From positions 1-21,807 of the forward strand of contig CAYQPF010000085.1 in assembly GCA_964419225.1 (NCBI GenBank): a stretch of DNA of 21,807 nt. Reading direction: 5' to 3'. Of this stretch, positions 6,844 to 16,119 are shown piece after piece. The first letter of the stretch is position 1, and the number at the start of each line of letters is the position of its first letter. The translations under genes were made by a program, and so were the position numbers. The notes beneath the pieces were generated by a model that searched no databases, had not been told where the DNA came from, and saw only the letters and a list, made by a program, of their open reading frames with translations. This DNA is from CAYQPF01 sp964419225 (lineage in GTDB: Bacteria; Cloacimonadota; Cloacimonadia; Cloacimonadales; CAYQPF01).

Positions 6844-9588
6844 TCAAAAATGCAGAGTTTGAACTACCTTATTTTTTATATATAATTCTGCTCTTAGCAG
6901 CCGTCTGTCTTTTATACCGAAATGGAGCATCTGCCAATTCTGCGAAGTTGTCCCTTTGGCTGAACTCAATTCCATTATTTGGGAATGTTCAACATTAAAA
7001 TAATCGGTACTCACAAGTCGAACTTTGGCTCCGAAGCAGGGAGTACTCAAAGAATCTGTTTTTGTAGATAATAAGGACAGTACAGCTTTTTCTTTGTGCC
7101 AATTCACCATAAAAGTAGCACTTCTGAAAGCATTTGCAGTGATATTATGAAAGAGCTTCAACCCGCTGGAACTCCCGACACACAGATCCATCCTGCCGTC
7201 CAGATCAATATCTCCCACAGCATTACCCCAACCGTTATACGATCTACATCCACTCAGCCAGGTCACATCGATAAAAGTACCGTTACCATTGTTCAAATAA
7301 AGATAGCTTCTTTCATTCTCATAAATCGAGGTGATAAACAAATCCATATCCCCATCATTATCGGCATCAAACCAGTTCGGATCAGAATGCAGTTCATCAA
7401 ATTTTATCCCGGCATTAGCAGTTACATTTGTAAATTCAGTGTAAGTTACCGGTTTGTTGCCGATAACGGTCTGTCTCTTTCCATCATTCCTGAGCAACAT
7501 ACTGATATCAGATATGTCTATATATCTGGGATGGGCCAGATTCGCTATAAAGAGATCCTGATCTCCGTCCAAATCATAATCAGCCCAGGCGCCACCAATA
7601 CTGTGACCGTAAAATCCTTTTTTATTTACTCCGGCGACTCCGTCCAAAGCAGCCACATCTTCATAATGATCAGTCACCCACTTCCAGAGAAAATTCCTAT
7701 CCAATCGATAATTGGTAACAAGGATCTCCTGTTCCCCATCATTGTCATAGTCACAGGGTGCAACACCCCTACCAGCCTGTCCGTTATCGTGTGTATAAGA
7801 TGGTGTTAAGATCCCAATTTGCTTAGAACGGTTATAAAAATATCCCTCTCTATTTTCGAAATATACATCCGGATATCCGTCTCTGACACCCCAACTCTCA
7901 TAATTGGCGAAATAAAGATCAGGGTATCCGGTCATCCCGGTATCAACCCAGGCTGCACCTTCAGTTGGCATCCTGTCATTGATATCCCCGGCTCTTTCAT
8001 TTACAACAACGAACTTTTCTGAGCCTTGGTTCTTATATAATTCTTCACCTTTACCTTCCATTGCTGAAGAGATCGCGGCAAAATCCAATAACCCGTCATG
8101 GTTAAAATCCGCAAAGATCCCACCATTGGCCTGAGAACTTGTCAATCCTGCAGATTGTGTTATTTCCTCAAATTTTCTGTCACCTTTGTTCTTAAATAGT
8201 CTGGAGCCATTTAATAATAAATCAGGCAGGTTATCATTATTGATATCCCCCATTGCTATTCTGGATGCCCCAAGATTATTCAATCCTGCATGCTCTGTAA
8301 TGTCTCTGAATACGGGTCCCTGATATTTCTTGAGTTCCCGACCCCATTCTTCCGGAGACTTTTCTATCTGCAGGTATTGATGCAACTTATTAAAATACAT
8401 TTCGGCTGTTTTATCAAACCTCTTACGCGGTGCTCCCAAGATCAGACAATCCAGAAAAGATTCTGCGGAACTCTTGAGCAATTTGGGATTCTTACTCAAT
8501 CTATATACTTTGCCAAACCAAAAAGCCAACTCAGCCTGCTCTCCATTGTCATTATTGGGAAAACTGCAGGCAGAAAGTAAACTTTCCAAATATGAGATAT
8601 CTTCATCTGAAAAAGGAAAAACATCCAGAGAATCTTCTCGGCTTTCCAAGTTTTTAACTGCAAAAATATTATAATAATTCACTTTAGCAAGAGTGAGATA
8701 AAGTCTGCTTAGAGTATAACTTTTGTCCCAGTTGGAATATAGATACTTGTAGGTGGGTTGATCACTTTTTTTAATCTCTTTGATCAAATTTTCCACCACA
8801 ATTGATGCCTGGAGTAAAAAGGAATCTTTCCCGGTTCTGTTCATAGGATGATTGCGGAATTCCGGATCAAGTAAATATCCAACCACCATTAACTGATAAG
8901 CTAATTCTGTCCGCTTTACCTGGATCAGATTGATCTCTGCCAGCAATTCCCGGTATTTTTGTTGTCTTTTTAAAGAATATAATAAATAGTAATAGGCGGC
9001 ATCTGACCATTTGGAATTCCCACAATCCTGCAGGAACTTTCTGCAACCGGCTTCCCTGACACTGTCTGATGTTTCGACAGCAATTTCATCAATCATTTCT
9101 TTACACCAGTCTTCCATAATGGAATTATAGTGTTTATACCTTCTCAATAAAGGTGTTTTACTGGTTTTCGCATACATCAGAAAGTCAAATGTCTCTCTGT
9201 CAATTCGACGATTGTAGTTCTTACTTCGTAAATCTTTCAGAATCAAACGGCATTGCTTTTGTAAAGCCGGTGATGAATTATGATAGATGTTGATCAATTC
9301 TGATATTGTATCCCAATCCTGTTTGTTCTGTACTTTCTTCTGCATAACAGCAATTATTTTTAGGGAATCTCCATCCTTTTCTGCCAGTTTCAATAAGGTA
9401 TTTAAGAGTAATTCATTGTTCGGATTCTGCATTGTATATTGTTCTATTTCGACTTGATTGTCCTTCAAAATTCCCCAAAGCTCTTTATTCATGCAAAATT
9501 GGATTTCATCCAGAGTAATAGCCTGCATAGTTTGCATACCTAAACCCGAACAGAACAAAATCAAGAGTAGAATATAATTAAATCTCAT
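6844..9588 (-). CDS. Secreted FG-GAP/VCBS repeat protein with ASPIC/UnbV-like C-terminus
   Basis: 914 residues. Residues 1-23 are a signal peptide (MRFNYILLLILFCSG...MQA). Residues ~25-425 are helical and resemble TPR-type scaffolding with no clear motif. From ~428 the FG-GAP part begins. I see six calcium-loop motifs starting at Asp448, 494, 613, 670, 741 and 793, including DFNHDGLLD, DYDLDGDQD, DADNDGDMD and DIDLDGRMD. They are consistent with a seven-blade or near-complete beta-propeller. The C-terminal ~100 residues (FGAKVRLV ... MLHFGI) look like the ASPIC/UnbV module that often follows such propellers. It is probably periplasmic or surface-exposed; ligand unknown. The ATG follows the patatin stop directly (TAAATG), so the two are co-translated. 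Confidence 0.9.
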   Translation of the reverse strand: MRFNYILLLILFCSGLGMQTMQAITLDEIQFCMNKELWGILKDNQVEIEQYTMQNPNNELLLNTLLKLAEKDGDSLKIIAVMQKKVQNKQDWDTISELINIYHNSSPALQKQCRLILKDLRSKNYNRRIDRETFDFLMYAKTSKTPLLRRYKHYNSIMEDWCKEMIDEIAVETSDSVREAGCRKFLQDCGNSKWSDAAYYYLLYSLKRQQKYRELLAEINLIQVKRTELAYQLMVVGYLLDPEFRNHPMNRTGKDSFLLQASIVVENLIKEIKKSDQPTYKYLYSNWDKSYTLSRLYLTLAKVNYYNIFAVKNLESREDSLDVFPFSDEDISYLESLLSACSFPNNDNGEQAELAFWFGKVYRLSKNPKLLKSSAESFLDCLILGAPRKRFDKTAEMYFNKLHQYLQIEKSPEEWGRELKKYQGPVFRDITEHAGLNNLGASRIAMGDINNDNLPDLLLNGSRLFKNKGDRKFEEITQSAGLTSSQANGGIFADFNHDGLLDFAAISSAMEGKGEELYKNQGSEKFVVVNERAGDINDRMPTEGAAWVDTGMTGYPDLYFANYESWGVRDGYPDVYFENREGYFYNRSKQIGILTPSYTHDNGQAGRGVAPCDYDNDGEQEILVTNYRLDRNFLWKWVTDHYEDVAALDGVAGVNKKGFYGHSIGGAWADYDLDGDQDLFIANLAHPRYIDISDISMLLRNDGKRQTVIGNKPVTYTEFTNVTANAGIKFDELHSDPNWFDADNDGDMDLFITSIYENERSYLYLNNGNGTFIDVTWLSGCRSYNGWGNAVGDIDLDGRMDLCVGSSSGLKLFHNITANAFRSATFMVNWHKEKAVLSLLSTKTDSLSTPCFGAKVRLVSTDYFNVEHSQIMELSSAKGTTSQNWQMLHFGIKDRRLLRAELYIKNKVVQTLHF

Positions 9589-11778
9589 TTATCTTCTCGA
9601 AAATTCGAAAGCATCTAAGTCAAAACCAATGGAAATATACGCCGTCACTTTTCTATCTTCATTAGTGGCAAGAGCCAGTCTTAAAGGTGCCAAAGGTGTT
9701 CTATAACCAAGTCTGATTCCCCCACCCCAGGTAAGATCCCGATATATATCCCAATTATCAACATCGCCCAGTTTAAGAGCATTCACCTGCATATCCAGGA
9801 AAATATTGGTACTTAACTTGAATTTCAATACTACTAAACCAATCTTGTAAAACGGAGCACTCATTTCTTTGGGGAAAAGACCCAGAAAATTATCGATACC
9901 TCCAATATATGATGGATCAAATTCGGTTGAATCACTGTTAAAATATGTACCTAATTCAAATCCATAGCCAATCGAGAAATTCTTGCTAAAAGGAATATAA
10001 AACGCACTTTGGGTCTTTAACTTCCGATATGTGTAATCACTATATTTACCTTTATTGGCAAAATTGAACTTACCCATTGTCTTAACACCCTTCATAGGAA
10101 ATACAAAATCATCAAGTGATTCATGATAATACTTTATTCCAAACCCGGATGATAAAACATTGGAAGTTATCGGATCATCCACAGAAATATCACGGTACAA
10201 TTTCGTTTTAAAAGTAAAGGCATAGGACTCTAAAACTGCTATATCCTGAGCAAAAAAACCTACTCCAAATAACTCACCATGCTCAATCGTACGTACACTC
10301 TGGGTTTTTTCGTGTTCATCATTGTAAAAATAGATTTTCTGATCCTTTAAATACGGAAAGACTCGAAAATAAACACCCCACAAACTTCCAAAATTCTTTA
10401 CATAATCTATGTTTACTTCCCGACTGTTACCCAACTGTACATTTAAAATTAGTTTGGAATTCTTCTGCAGATAATTGTTCAATTCCAAGGCAACTCCAGC
10501 TTTTAAATCATCGTTTGTATTATAAACTATGTTCAAACCCAGTCGTTTTCGCTCTTTTTCCTGGCAAACAATACATAGATAATACTCATTATCTAATTTT
10601 GTAATCCTTGGATAGATCATGGAAAACAACTCAGAATTGTGTGCTCGTTTGAATGCTTTTAGAATTGTATCTTTTGTATAAGGCACATTGGCGTCAATAT
10701 TAACATATTCTTTCACCTTAAATGAGGATAAATACAGATTTCCCTCAACGAAAATGTTGGCAAATCTTACAGTATCAGGCATAGGAATCAGAATATTTCT
10801 CTCTGACTTACTCTCTTTTGTATCCAGACATTCTTCTTTCAACTTCAATAATTCTTTGTACTGCAGTCTGGCCGTCTTCTCACCCTGGTCGATGATTTCT
10901 TTTACCCGGCTGAAATCTGCTGAATTATAATCTGAAAGATCAGGACATAATACAACATCGCACAATTCCGTATCAGTCTTCATCCTGTTGGTCATTCCAA
11001 TATTAATAGTCTGATTCAACACATCTATGATATCTTTCAATTTATCCCGTTTCATGTATTCCGAATTTGTCTTTAAGCCGATCACATAATCAGCACCTGT
11101 TTCTATAGCGATTCCTGCCGGAAAATTCTCAGATACTCCTCCGTCTATATAAAGCGTATCACTCAACTCAAAAGGCTGAAACACTGAAGGTATCGAACTC
11201 GAAGCTCTAACGGCCTCTGCTAAAGAACCTGACTGGAATACTTTCATCTTCCCTGTCAAAATATCTGTAGATACACATCGGAAAGGTATTGGCAATTTAT
11301 CAAAATTATTGATATAAGAAGCTCTATAAGTTAGATAAAATAAATCCAGCATAATCTTATTACCGGGGATGAACCCCTGGGGTAAATTAGGTGCAAACCG
11401 GTCATTTAAATTGAAAAAATAATTGGCATAAGGTCCCCACCTTTTCTGCCCGATATAAACATTCTGACGCGGCACATTATCTGAAAAAATCTCTGTCCAG
11501 TCAATACTTAGGACAATTTGTTCTATTTCTTCTGCTGAATAACCCATTGAATACAAAGATCCTATGATAGATCCTACGGAAGTTCCTACTACACATTTAA
11601 TAGGTAAATGCATCTCATCTATTACTTTCAGCATCCCTATCTGAGCAAAACCTCTGGCTCCACCACCGCTTAATACTAATCCAATGCCTTTTTCAGCATT
11701 GAGATTCATCCAGACAAACAACATGAACAATAAGGATGCAACTCTCAATACTAATCCTTCCTTTTCTAAATATTTCAT
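9589..11778 (-). CDS. Patatin-like phospholipase fused to an Omp85-type beta-barrel (PlpD-like)
   Basis: 729 residues. Residues 1-28 are a signal peptide. The patatin domain follows: GLVLSGGGARGFA (33-45) gives the oxyanion hole GGGxRG, GTSVG (65-69) carries the nucleophile Ser67, and IDGG (211-214) carries the catalytic Asp212. After a linker (~300-335) comes a single POTRA-like segment around 338-410 (IFVEGNLYLSSFKVKEYV). Then ~310 residues with alternating beta-strand pattern end in ISIGFDLDAFEFSRR, a 16-strand barrel like BamA/PlpD. In PlpD-type proteins the barrel anchors or exports the lipase at the outer membrane. All catalytic residues are present. The short 75-base gap upstream separates it from the histidine kinase, and the stop abuts the next gene's ATG. 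Confidence 0.94.
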   Translation of the reverse strand: MKYLEKEGLVLRVASLLFMLFVWMNLNAEKGIGLVLSGGGARGFAQIGMLKVIDEMHLPIKCVVGTSVGSIIGSLYSMGYSAEEIEQIVLSIDWTEIFSDNVPRQNVYIGQKRWGPYANYFFNLNDRFAPNLPQGFIPGNKIMLDLFYLTYRASYINNFDKLPIPFRCVSTDILTGKMKVFQSGSLAEAVRASSSIPSVFQPFELSDTLYIDGGVSENFPAGIAIETGADYVIGLKTNSEYMKRDKLKDIIDVLNQTINIGMTNRMKTDTELCDVVLCPDLSDYNSADFSRVKEIIDQGEKTARLQYKELLKLKEECLDTKESKSERNILIPMPDTVRFANIFVEGNLYLSSFKVKEYVNIDANVPYTKDTILKAFKRAHNSELFSMIYPRITKLDNEYYLCIVCQEKERKRLGLNIVYNTNDDLKAGVALELNNYLQKNSKLILNVQLGNSREVNIDYVKNFGSLWGVYFRVFPYLKDQKIYFYNDEHEKTQSVRTIEHGELFGVGFFAQDIAVLESYAFTFKTKLYRDISVDDPITSNVLSSGFGIKYYHESLDDFVFPMKGVKTMGKFNFANKGKYSDYTYRKLKTQSAFYIPFSKNFSIGYGFELGTYFNSDSTEFDPSYIGGIDNFLGLFPKEMSAPFYKIGLVVLKFKLSTNIFLDMQVNALKLGDVDNWDIYRDLTWGGGIRLGYRTPLAPLRLALATNEDRKVTAYISIGFDLDAFEFSRR

Positions 11779-11784
11779 ACATTT

Positions 11785-11813
11785 ATGCTTATGCTACTTG
11801 TTATTTTTGTCAA
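11785..11813 (-). promoter_or_regulatory. Weak promoter candidate for the patatin operon
   Basis: On the minus strand a perfect TTGACA (11813 down to 11808) is followed after 17 bases by AAGCAT (11790-11785), which matches the -10 consensus at three positions. It lies 7-35 bases before the start codon, leaving almost no leader, so it may only be an AT-rich spacer. Confidence 0.3.
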
Positions 11814-11837
11814 GCAAAACGTGTAATCTCTTTCTTT

Positions 11838-11866
11838 CAATAACAACTGATAACTAACAACTATTC
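11838..11866. repeat. Degenerate heptamer array over the histidine-kinase stop codon
   Basis: Units AACAACT, GATAACT, AACAACT repeat every seven bases. The stop codon of the kinase gene (11854-11856) and its last residues (Asn-Ser-Cys) lie inside the array. Similar arrays are at 15727-15761, 16073-16100 and 17893-17927. Confidence 0.55.
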
Positions 11867-13734
11867 CCTATGGGTAACGTTATTATAAAGGTACTCCCAT
11901 TTTCCGGTTCAGATTCAACTCTGATATTGCCTTTATGCAACTCGACCAATCTCTTCACGATCGATAAACCTAAACCCGTAGAGTTTTCTCCCTGTGTTCC
12001 TTTTCTCCCTGCTTTGGTAAATTTCCTGAAAATTTCCTCCAAATTATCTGAAGGAATTCCAATTCCATTATCCTTGATCTTCAAAACAGCAAACCTTCCA
12101 TCTGCTGAATTCAATTCCGACAAAGCTATACTGATACAACCTGACGGATGAGTAAATTTAATAGCATTTGTAACCAGATTATTGACTATTTGCCAGAAAC
12201 TGTCGATATTCAATTCTACCATTATACTGATTGAAGGATAATAGAAATTTATAAGAATATTTTTCTTTTGGGCTTCTATGCTCAGAGTCTGTTCATATGA
12301 CTGTAAAACTGAAACCATATCCCATAATTTCAAGTCTAACTTAAAATCCTGCATTTCCATCCGATGTGAATTTAGAATGGCATTGACCAGCTCAATCGCA
12401 CGCTGGTTTGATTGATCAATAATGGTAACATATTTCTGTATTTTGGGTTCAAGTTTTTCTACTCTCATTAAATCTACTACAGACATCACTCCGCTTATAG
12501 AATTCTTGAGATCATGTGAAACAATGTTTAGGATTGAGTCTTTCGATTTATCCAACTCCTGCAGCCGATAATTGTTCAACTCCAACTCTTCCTTCTGAAT
12601 ACCTATCTGCCGATGTGCTTCAACTAATTCTATATTCTTTAGTCGATATAGCTCCGCTTCCCGTTCTTTTTTTTCTGACTCATATTTCGTTTGCATTTCC
12701 GCAATACTATGACTCAATTGATCAGAAAATATCTTACTTTTTGTTTGTAAAACCATATCTTTATATTTGCAGGCGGTTTTATAATCTTCCATACTCATAC
12801 ACAGCACAGAATGAGTTTCATAAAGATGAAACAACATCTCCTGATCTTTTATCTCAAAGCAAATAGCTATTGCTTTATCCAGCACCTGTTTAGCCTGGGT
12901 ATAGTCTTCTATATCAATCAAAACAGCCGCCAGATTGTTCGAGGTATTGCAAAATACCTGTTTCAAATCATTCTTTTCTGCAAGTACAATGGATTTGCGA
13001 AGATATTCTATTGCTAGATCATTCTTCTTTTTGGTCATATAAATATTGGCAATATTGTTATAAACAGTTGATAAAAATGATACATAACCGGTCACTTCCA
13101 ATAATTTCATGGCTCTTTTGTAATAACCCAAAGCCATTCCAATGTCTTCTTTATGCCGATAGACATTACCAATGTTGATAAAAGTACCCGCCAACTCAGT
13201 ATCATTTTCAGTTGTACCTGCTTCTTTAACTGATATTTTATGATACTTTAAAGCTAAATCATATTGCTGCAACTTTGTATAAACATTGCCCAAATTATTG
13301 ATAATTCTGCCTTTCTGAGGATGACCTTCTGCATCTGCTAACTTCAAGGCTTTTAGTAAATAGTTTAAGGAAACCTCATAACGTGCCAAACTATACTCCA
13401 TGGAACCCAGGTTGGAATAATTACCTATCAAAGAAGATGTATCCTTTATCTCTTCATTGATATGCAGTGCTTTCTTCATAAACTCTATCGCTGTTTCACC
13501 AGAACCTTTTATAGCATGGATAATGGCTATATTTGTCAGACTTACGGCTTCTTGTTTCCTGTTTTGAATTTCTTTGGCTAGTTGGTAAGCTTGTTCTGAA
13601 TAAAGCATTCCTTCTTCTAAATTAGAGTTTGCCCAACAAGCTCCGCCTATTTTGTTTAAAAGCTCCAACCGAACAGATTCGTTGGTCTCTTCTTTTAGTT
13701 GCGACAACATCAACTCTATCTTTTCAATCATCAA
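11854..13734 (-). CDS. Soluble TPR-containing sensor histidine kinase
   Basis: 626 residues. Residues ~1-335 are a run of TPR-like repeats (for example INNLGNVYTKLQQYDLALKYHK at 145-166). Residues ~340-400 are a coiled coil. The kinase core follows: H-box SHDLKNSI with phospho-acceptor His407, N-box NNLVTNAIKF (518-527), G1 DNGIGIP (555-561), a GRKGTQGENSTG lid and G2 GLGLSIV (587-593). There is no signal peptide or membrane segment, so it probably senses a cytoplasmic cue through its TPRs, as in many Bacteroidota-type kinases. No response regulator is encoded nearby, so it is an orphan in this window. Possible first gene of the minus-strand run that continues into patatin. The last residues lie inside the heptamer array. 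Confidence 0.92.
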   Translation of the reverse strand: MMIEKIELMLSQLKEETNESVRLELLNKIGGACWANSNLEEGMLYSEQAYQLAKEIQNRKQEAVSLTNIAIIHAIKGSGETAIEFMKKALHINEEIKDTSSLIGNYSNLGSMEYSLARYEVSLNYLLKALKLADAEGHPQKGRIINNLGNVYTKLQQYDLALKYHKISVKEAGTTENDTELAGTFINIGNVYRHKEDIGMALGYYKRAMKLLEVTGYVSFLSTVYNNIANIYMTKKKNDLAIEYLRKSIVLAEKNDLKQVFCNTSNNLAAVLIDIEDYTQAKQVLDKAIAICFEIKDQEMLFHLYETHSVLCMSMEDYKTACKYKDMVLQTKSKIFSDQLSHSIAEMQTKYESEKKEREAELYRLKNIELVEAHRQIGIQKEELELNNYRLQELDKSKDSILNIVSHDLKNSISGVMSVVDLMRVEKLEPKIQKYVTIIDQSNQRAIELVNAILNSHRMEMQDFKLDLKLWDMVSVLQSYEQTLSIEAQKKNILINFYYPSISIMVELNIDSFWQIVNNLVTNAIKFTHPSGCISIALSELNSADGRFAVLKIKDNGIGIPSDNLEEIFRKFTKAGRKGTQGENSTGLGLSIVKRLVELHKGNIRVESEPENGSTFIITLPIGNSC

Positions 13735-13909
13735 TAGACCTCATTAATTTCCCTTTGCCACTCAGATATTATTTAGATTACATTTAATACTACTTACAAC
13801 ATTACTGTTAACAATAATATCTTTATTGAAATTTCAGGCAAGAAAAATCTTTTTTAGAATAATCCAGTGGAAGAAGCAATAAGTTTTACTTTTGATTTAG
13901 TCCTGTATT

Positions 13910-14998
13910 TCACTTCTTATAGATTCTTTGGATTAACTTCTCGGCTTCTTTTTTTGCTTGAGATATTTCTTCCTGAGTTATTTCCTTTAATAAATCAACT
14001 TCAATTGCTTTGATTTGATCTTTTTCCTTTTCTAAACAGTGGGATTGAGCAACAAGAATCCATTTATAAGCTTCTTTAATATTCTTTTCAACGCCCTCTC
14101 CATTAGCATAACCCGACGCTACCAAGTACTGAGACTTTGTCTGACCCTGTATCGCTGCTAATTTATACCATTCGAAGGACTCTTTCGGATTAGAGGCTAC
14201 TCCTATACCAAAAGAATAACAACGGCCAAGATTCTCATGTGCTTTTGCAAAACCCTGTTGGGCTGACCGCTGATAATACAAAACTGCCAAGCTGTCATTC
14301 CTGGCTACTCCTTTTCCCTTTTCATAACAATTTCCAATATTATTCTGGGCTTCAGCATTTTCATTTTCTGCAGACAATTTATACCATTTCGCTGCTTCTG
14401 CTAAATTCTGTGCTACTCCATGACCCCCTTCATATATATAACCCATTTCCAATTGGGCTGATGCATTGTTTTGATCCGCAGATTTTCTAAACCAAAATCC
14501 AGCTTCTACTATGCTCTCTTTTACGCCACGCCCAAATTTGTAACAAAGACCCAAATTATACTGAGATACTGCATGACCTTGCTTTGCTGCTAAGCGAAAC
14601 CAACGCACAGCTTCCTTTTCATCCTGAGGGATCCCTTTACCATGCAGATAACTGATTCCCATAAAATCCTGAGCCGAAGCCAAATCCTGCTCCGCTGCCA
14701 GTCTGTAATACCTGATTGCCTCTTTCCAGCTTTGTTTGACACCCAGCCCAAACCGGTAACAATCCCCCAAAGCAAACTGTGCATCTGCATTTCCCTGTTT
14801 TGCGGAAAGTTCAAACCACTTCGCTGCTTCAGGAAAATTTTGCTGAATTCCGTTGGCTTTATAATAACACATTCCCAGATCCATCTGAGCACCTGCATCT
14901 CCATCTTTGGCGGACTGATACAGCGAATCACTATAGACGATCCCGGCAAATAATCTCATACCAAAAAATAATAGTATTAAAATTGCTGATAGTCTCAT
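13910..14998 (-). CDS. Secreted Sel1-like repeat protein
   Basis: 362 residues with a signal peptide (MRLSAILILLFFGMRLFAG). Eight consecutive 36-residue Sel1 repeats span about 30-320, each of the form AxAQxxLGxxYxxGxGVxxxxxEAxxWxxxAA. Examples are DAQFALGDCYRFGLGV and EAQNNIGNCYEKGKGV. Such repeats build a solenoid that binds proteins or peptidoglycan-related partners; it is probably periplasmic. A Lys/Glu-rich helix ends the protein. Its Shine-Dalgarno AGGAG overlaps the stop of the upstream GNAT gene, 13 bases away, so the pair is coupled. It is the last gene of the minus-strand row; the 175 bases to the kinase gene show no clear terminator. Confidence 0.92.
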   Translation of the reverse strand: MRLSAILILLFFGMRLFAGIVYSDSLYQSAKDGDAGAQMDLGMCYYKANGIQQNFPEAAKWFELSAKQGNADAQFALGDCYRFGLGVKQSWKEAIRYYRLAAEQDLASAQDFMGISYLHGKGIPQDEKEAVRWFRLAAKQGHAVSQYNLGLCYKFGRGVKESIVEAGFWFRKSADQNNASAQLEMGYIYEGGHGVAQNLAEAAKWYKLSAENENAEAQNNIGNCYEKGKGVARNDSLAVLYYQRSAQQGFAKAHENLGRCYSFGIGVASNPKESFEWYKLAAIQGQTKSQYLVASGYANGEGVEKNIKEAYKWILVAQSHCLEKEKDQIKAIEVDLLKEITQEEISQAKKEAEKLIQRIYKK

Positions 14999-15011
14999 CT
15001 TGGAACTTCTC

Positions 15012-15707
15012 CTAAAAATTTATTCTATAACCCAGTTTTTCTTCACCAACATAAATAAGTTTCATAGATTCTGTGATAGCATTCGAGGCTAAATTTTCTT
15101 TTTCGCATACCCAAATCATCTGCTTCCCTTCTGATTGGATAAATGATAGCATTTTCAGTGCTAAACTACGGGCATAGCCTTTCTGCCTGTATTGTTTGAA
15201 TGTTGCAAGAGAAACTTCAGCATATTTACTATCCAATCTTGTGATAAGTCCTAAACTAACAGGCACTGAGTCTTGCGTCTCTATGAACAAACGCTTTTCC
15301 CTGCTTAATTCTGATAGCGTCTGTATATCAAATAAACTCCTTTTGACCAATTTATCTAAGACTTGCTCAGAACATACTTCATAATCAATTGACTTGTCTA
15401 ACATTTCTCCATTCTGCGAAATATATCTGTTAACATTTAGCACCTTACTATCGGAGAAATGTTCGCTAAGTCTCTTAAATAATATTTCCTGGTCAAATGT
15501 ACCACTCAAATTTAAGCTTCTTATAACTTCCGGATCCGGTAAAGAAATAAAAACCTCTGAATCGATTTCTTTTAATATAAAAGGAAAAGTCACTTTAAAG
15601 GGATTCTTATGTGCTCTCTTTTCAGAAACACATAAATTCAGGGTTACATTTGAGAAGCTAATCTTCTCAACAATCTCCCCCATCTCATATTGCCAATAAT
15701 CTGTCAT
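15012..15707 (-). CDS. GNAT-family acetyltransferase
   Basis: 231 residues. The acetyl-CoA-binding part is in the C-terminal half: VSLGLITRLDSKYAEVSLATF, then YRQKGYARSLALKML (173-187), which is the R/QxxGxG/A loop and helix, and the ending LGYRINF. The N-terminal ~130 residues have no motif I recognise; this layout resembles the GNAT_acetyltran/ZmaR-like group. Substrate unknown. Good Shine-Dalgarno (AAGGAGA) before ATG. Separated from the regulator gene by 52 bases that hold a heptamer array. Confidence 0.8.
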   Translation of the reverse strand: MTDYWQYEMGEIVEKISFSNVTLNLCVSEKRAHKNPFKVTFPFILKEIDSEVFISLPDPEVIRSLNLSGTFDQEILFKRLSEHFSDSKVLNVNRYISQNGEMLDKSIDYEVCSEQVLDKLVKRSLFDIQTLSELSREKRLFIETQDSVPVSLGLITRLDSKYAEVSLATFKQYRQKGYARSLALKMLSFIQSEGKQMIWVCEKENLASNAITESMKLIYVGEEKLGYRINF

Positions 15708-15726
15708 ATCTTCTCCTTATCACCAA

Positions 15727-15761
15727 ACTCTCAACTTTCAACTCTAAACTCTCAACTAATT
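15727..15761. repeat. Heptamer array between regulator and GNAT genes
   Basis: Five units every seven bases on the + strand: ACTCTCA, ACTTTCA, ACTCTAA, ACTCTCA, ACTAATT. On the coding strand the units read AGTTGAG-like. The last unit overlaps the regulator's stop codon (15760-15762). Confidence 0.75.
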
Positions 15762-16119
15762 ACGCTCCTGCGTTGTCCAAAATCCCCAGCAGTACAGCCT
15801 TATACTCGATAAATGCTTCCCGGCCTTTCTCTGTGATCTTGATCTCTGTGTGGGGAATCTTGTTAATAAATTCCTTGGTGATCTCCACATATTCAGCTTC
15901 CTCCAGCTTGGATAAATGGGAGGATAAATTCCCTTTACTGAACCCTGTATTATGCAGTAAATAGTTGAAATCTGCGGATTCTACTAACAGCAGATACAAC
16001 AGAATCGTCAGTCTCGCCGGCTCATGAATAGTCCTGTCTATACTTTCCGAAGCATTGACAGGTGTGCTATTTCCTTCTGCCATCTGCTCACTGCCCACTG
16101 GTAACTTTATCTCATTCAT
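15760..16119 (-). CDS. Winged-helix transcriptional regulator (HTH_34 type)
   Basis: 119 residues. Residues ~29-115 match the single-domain winged-helix family with the pattern IHEPARLTILLYLL, ADFNYLLHNTGFSKGNLSSHLSKLEEAEYVEI (recognition helix GNLSSHLSKL) and TEIKITEKGREAFIEY (wing and last helix). These regulators bind DNA as dimers and often sit next to a membrane protein. The gene overlaps the end of the membrane fusion gene by eight bases (ATGAATGA), so it is made from the same message. It is the obvious candidate to bind the palindrome at 20611-20627. Residues 7-16 (PVGSEQMAEG) are encoded by a heptamer repeat; Met13 is an alternative start but has no better ribosome site. Confidence 0.88.
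   Translation of the reverse strand: MNEIKLPVGSEQMAEGNSTPVNASESIDRTIHEPARLTILLYLLLVESADFNYLLHNTGFSKGNLSSHLSKLEEAEYVEITKEFINKIPHTEIKITEKGREAFIEYKAVLLGILDNAGA
16073..16100. repeat. Heptamer array inside the regulator's 5' end
   Basis: Four units every seven bases on the + strand: CCTTCTG, CCATCTG, CTCACTG, CCCACTG. On the coding strand they read CAGTGGG, CAGTGAG, CAGATGG, CAGAAGG, the same kind as the array at 17893-17927. It encodes residues 7-16 of the regulator. Confidence 0.6.

Noticed and set aside
7096..7809. 237-residue open frame on the + strand
   Set aside because: It lies antisense inside the FG-GAP protein gene, whose calcium-loop motifs are unmistakable; the frame is a composition artefact and has no family features.
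13735..13909. Promoter for the histidine kinase
   Set aside because: The 175 bases are AT-rich but I could not find a -35/-10 pair with acceptable spacing and match on the minus strand.
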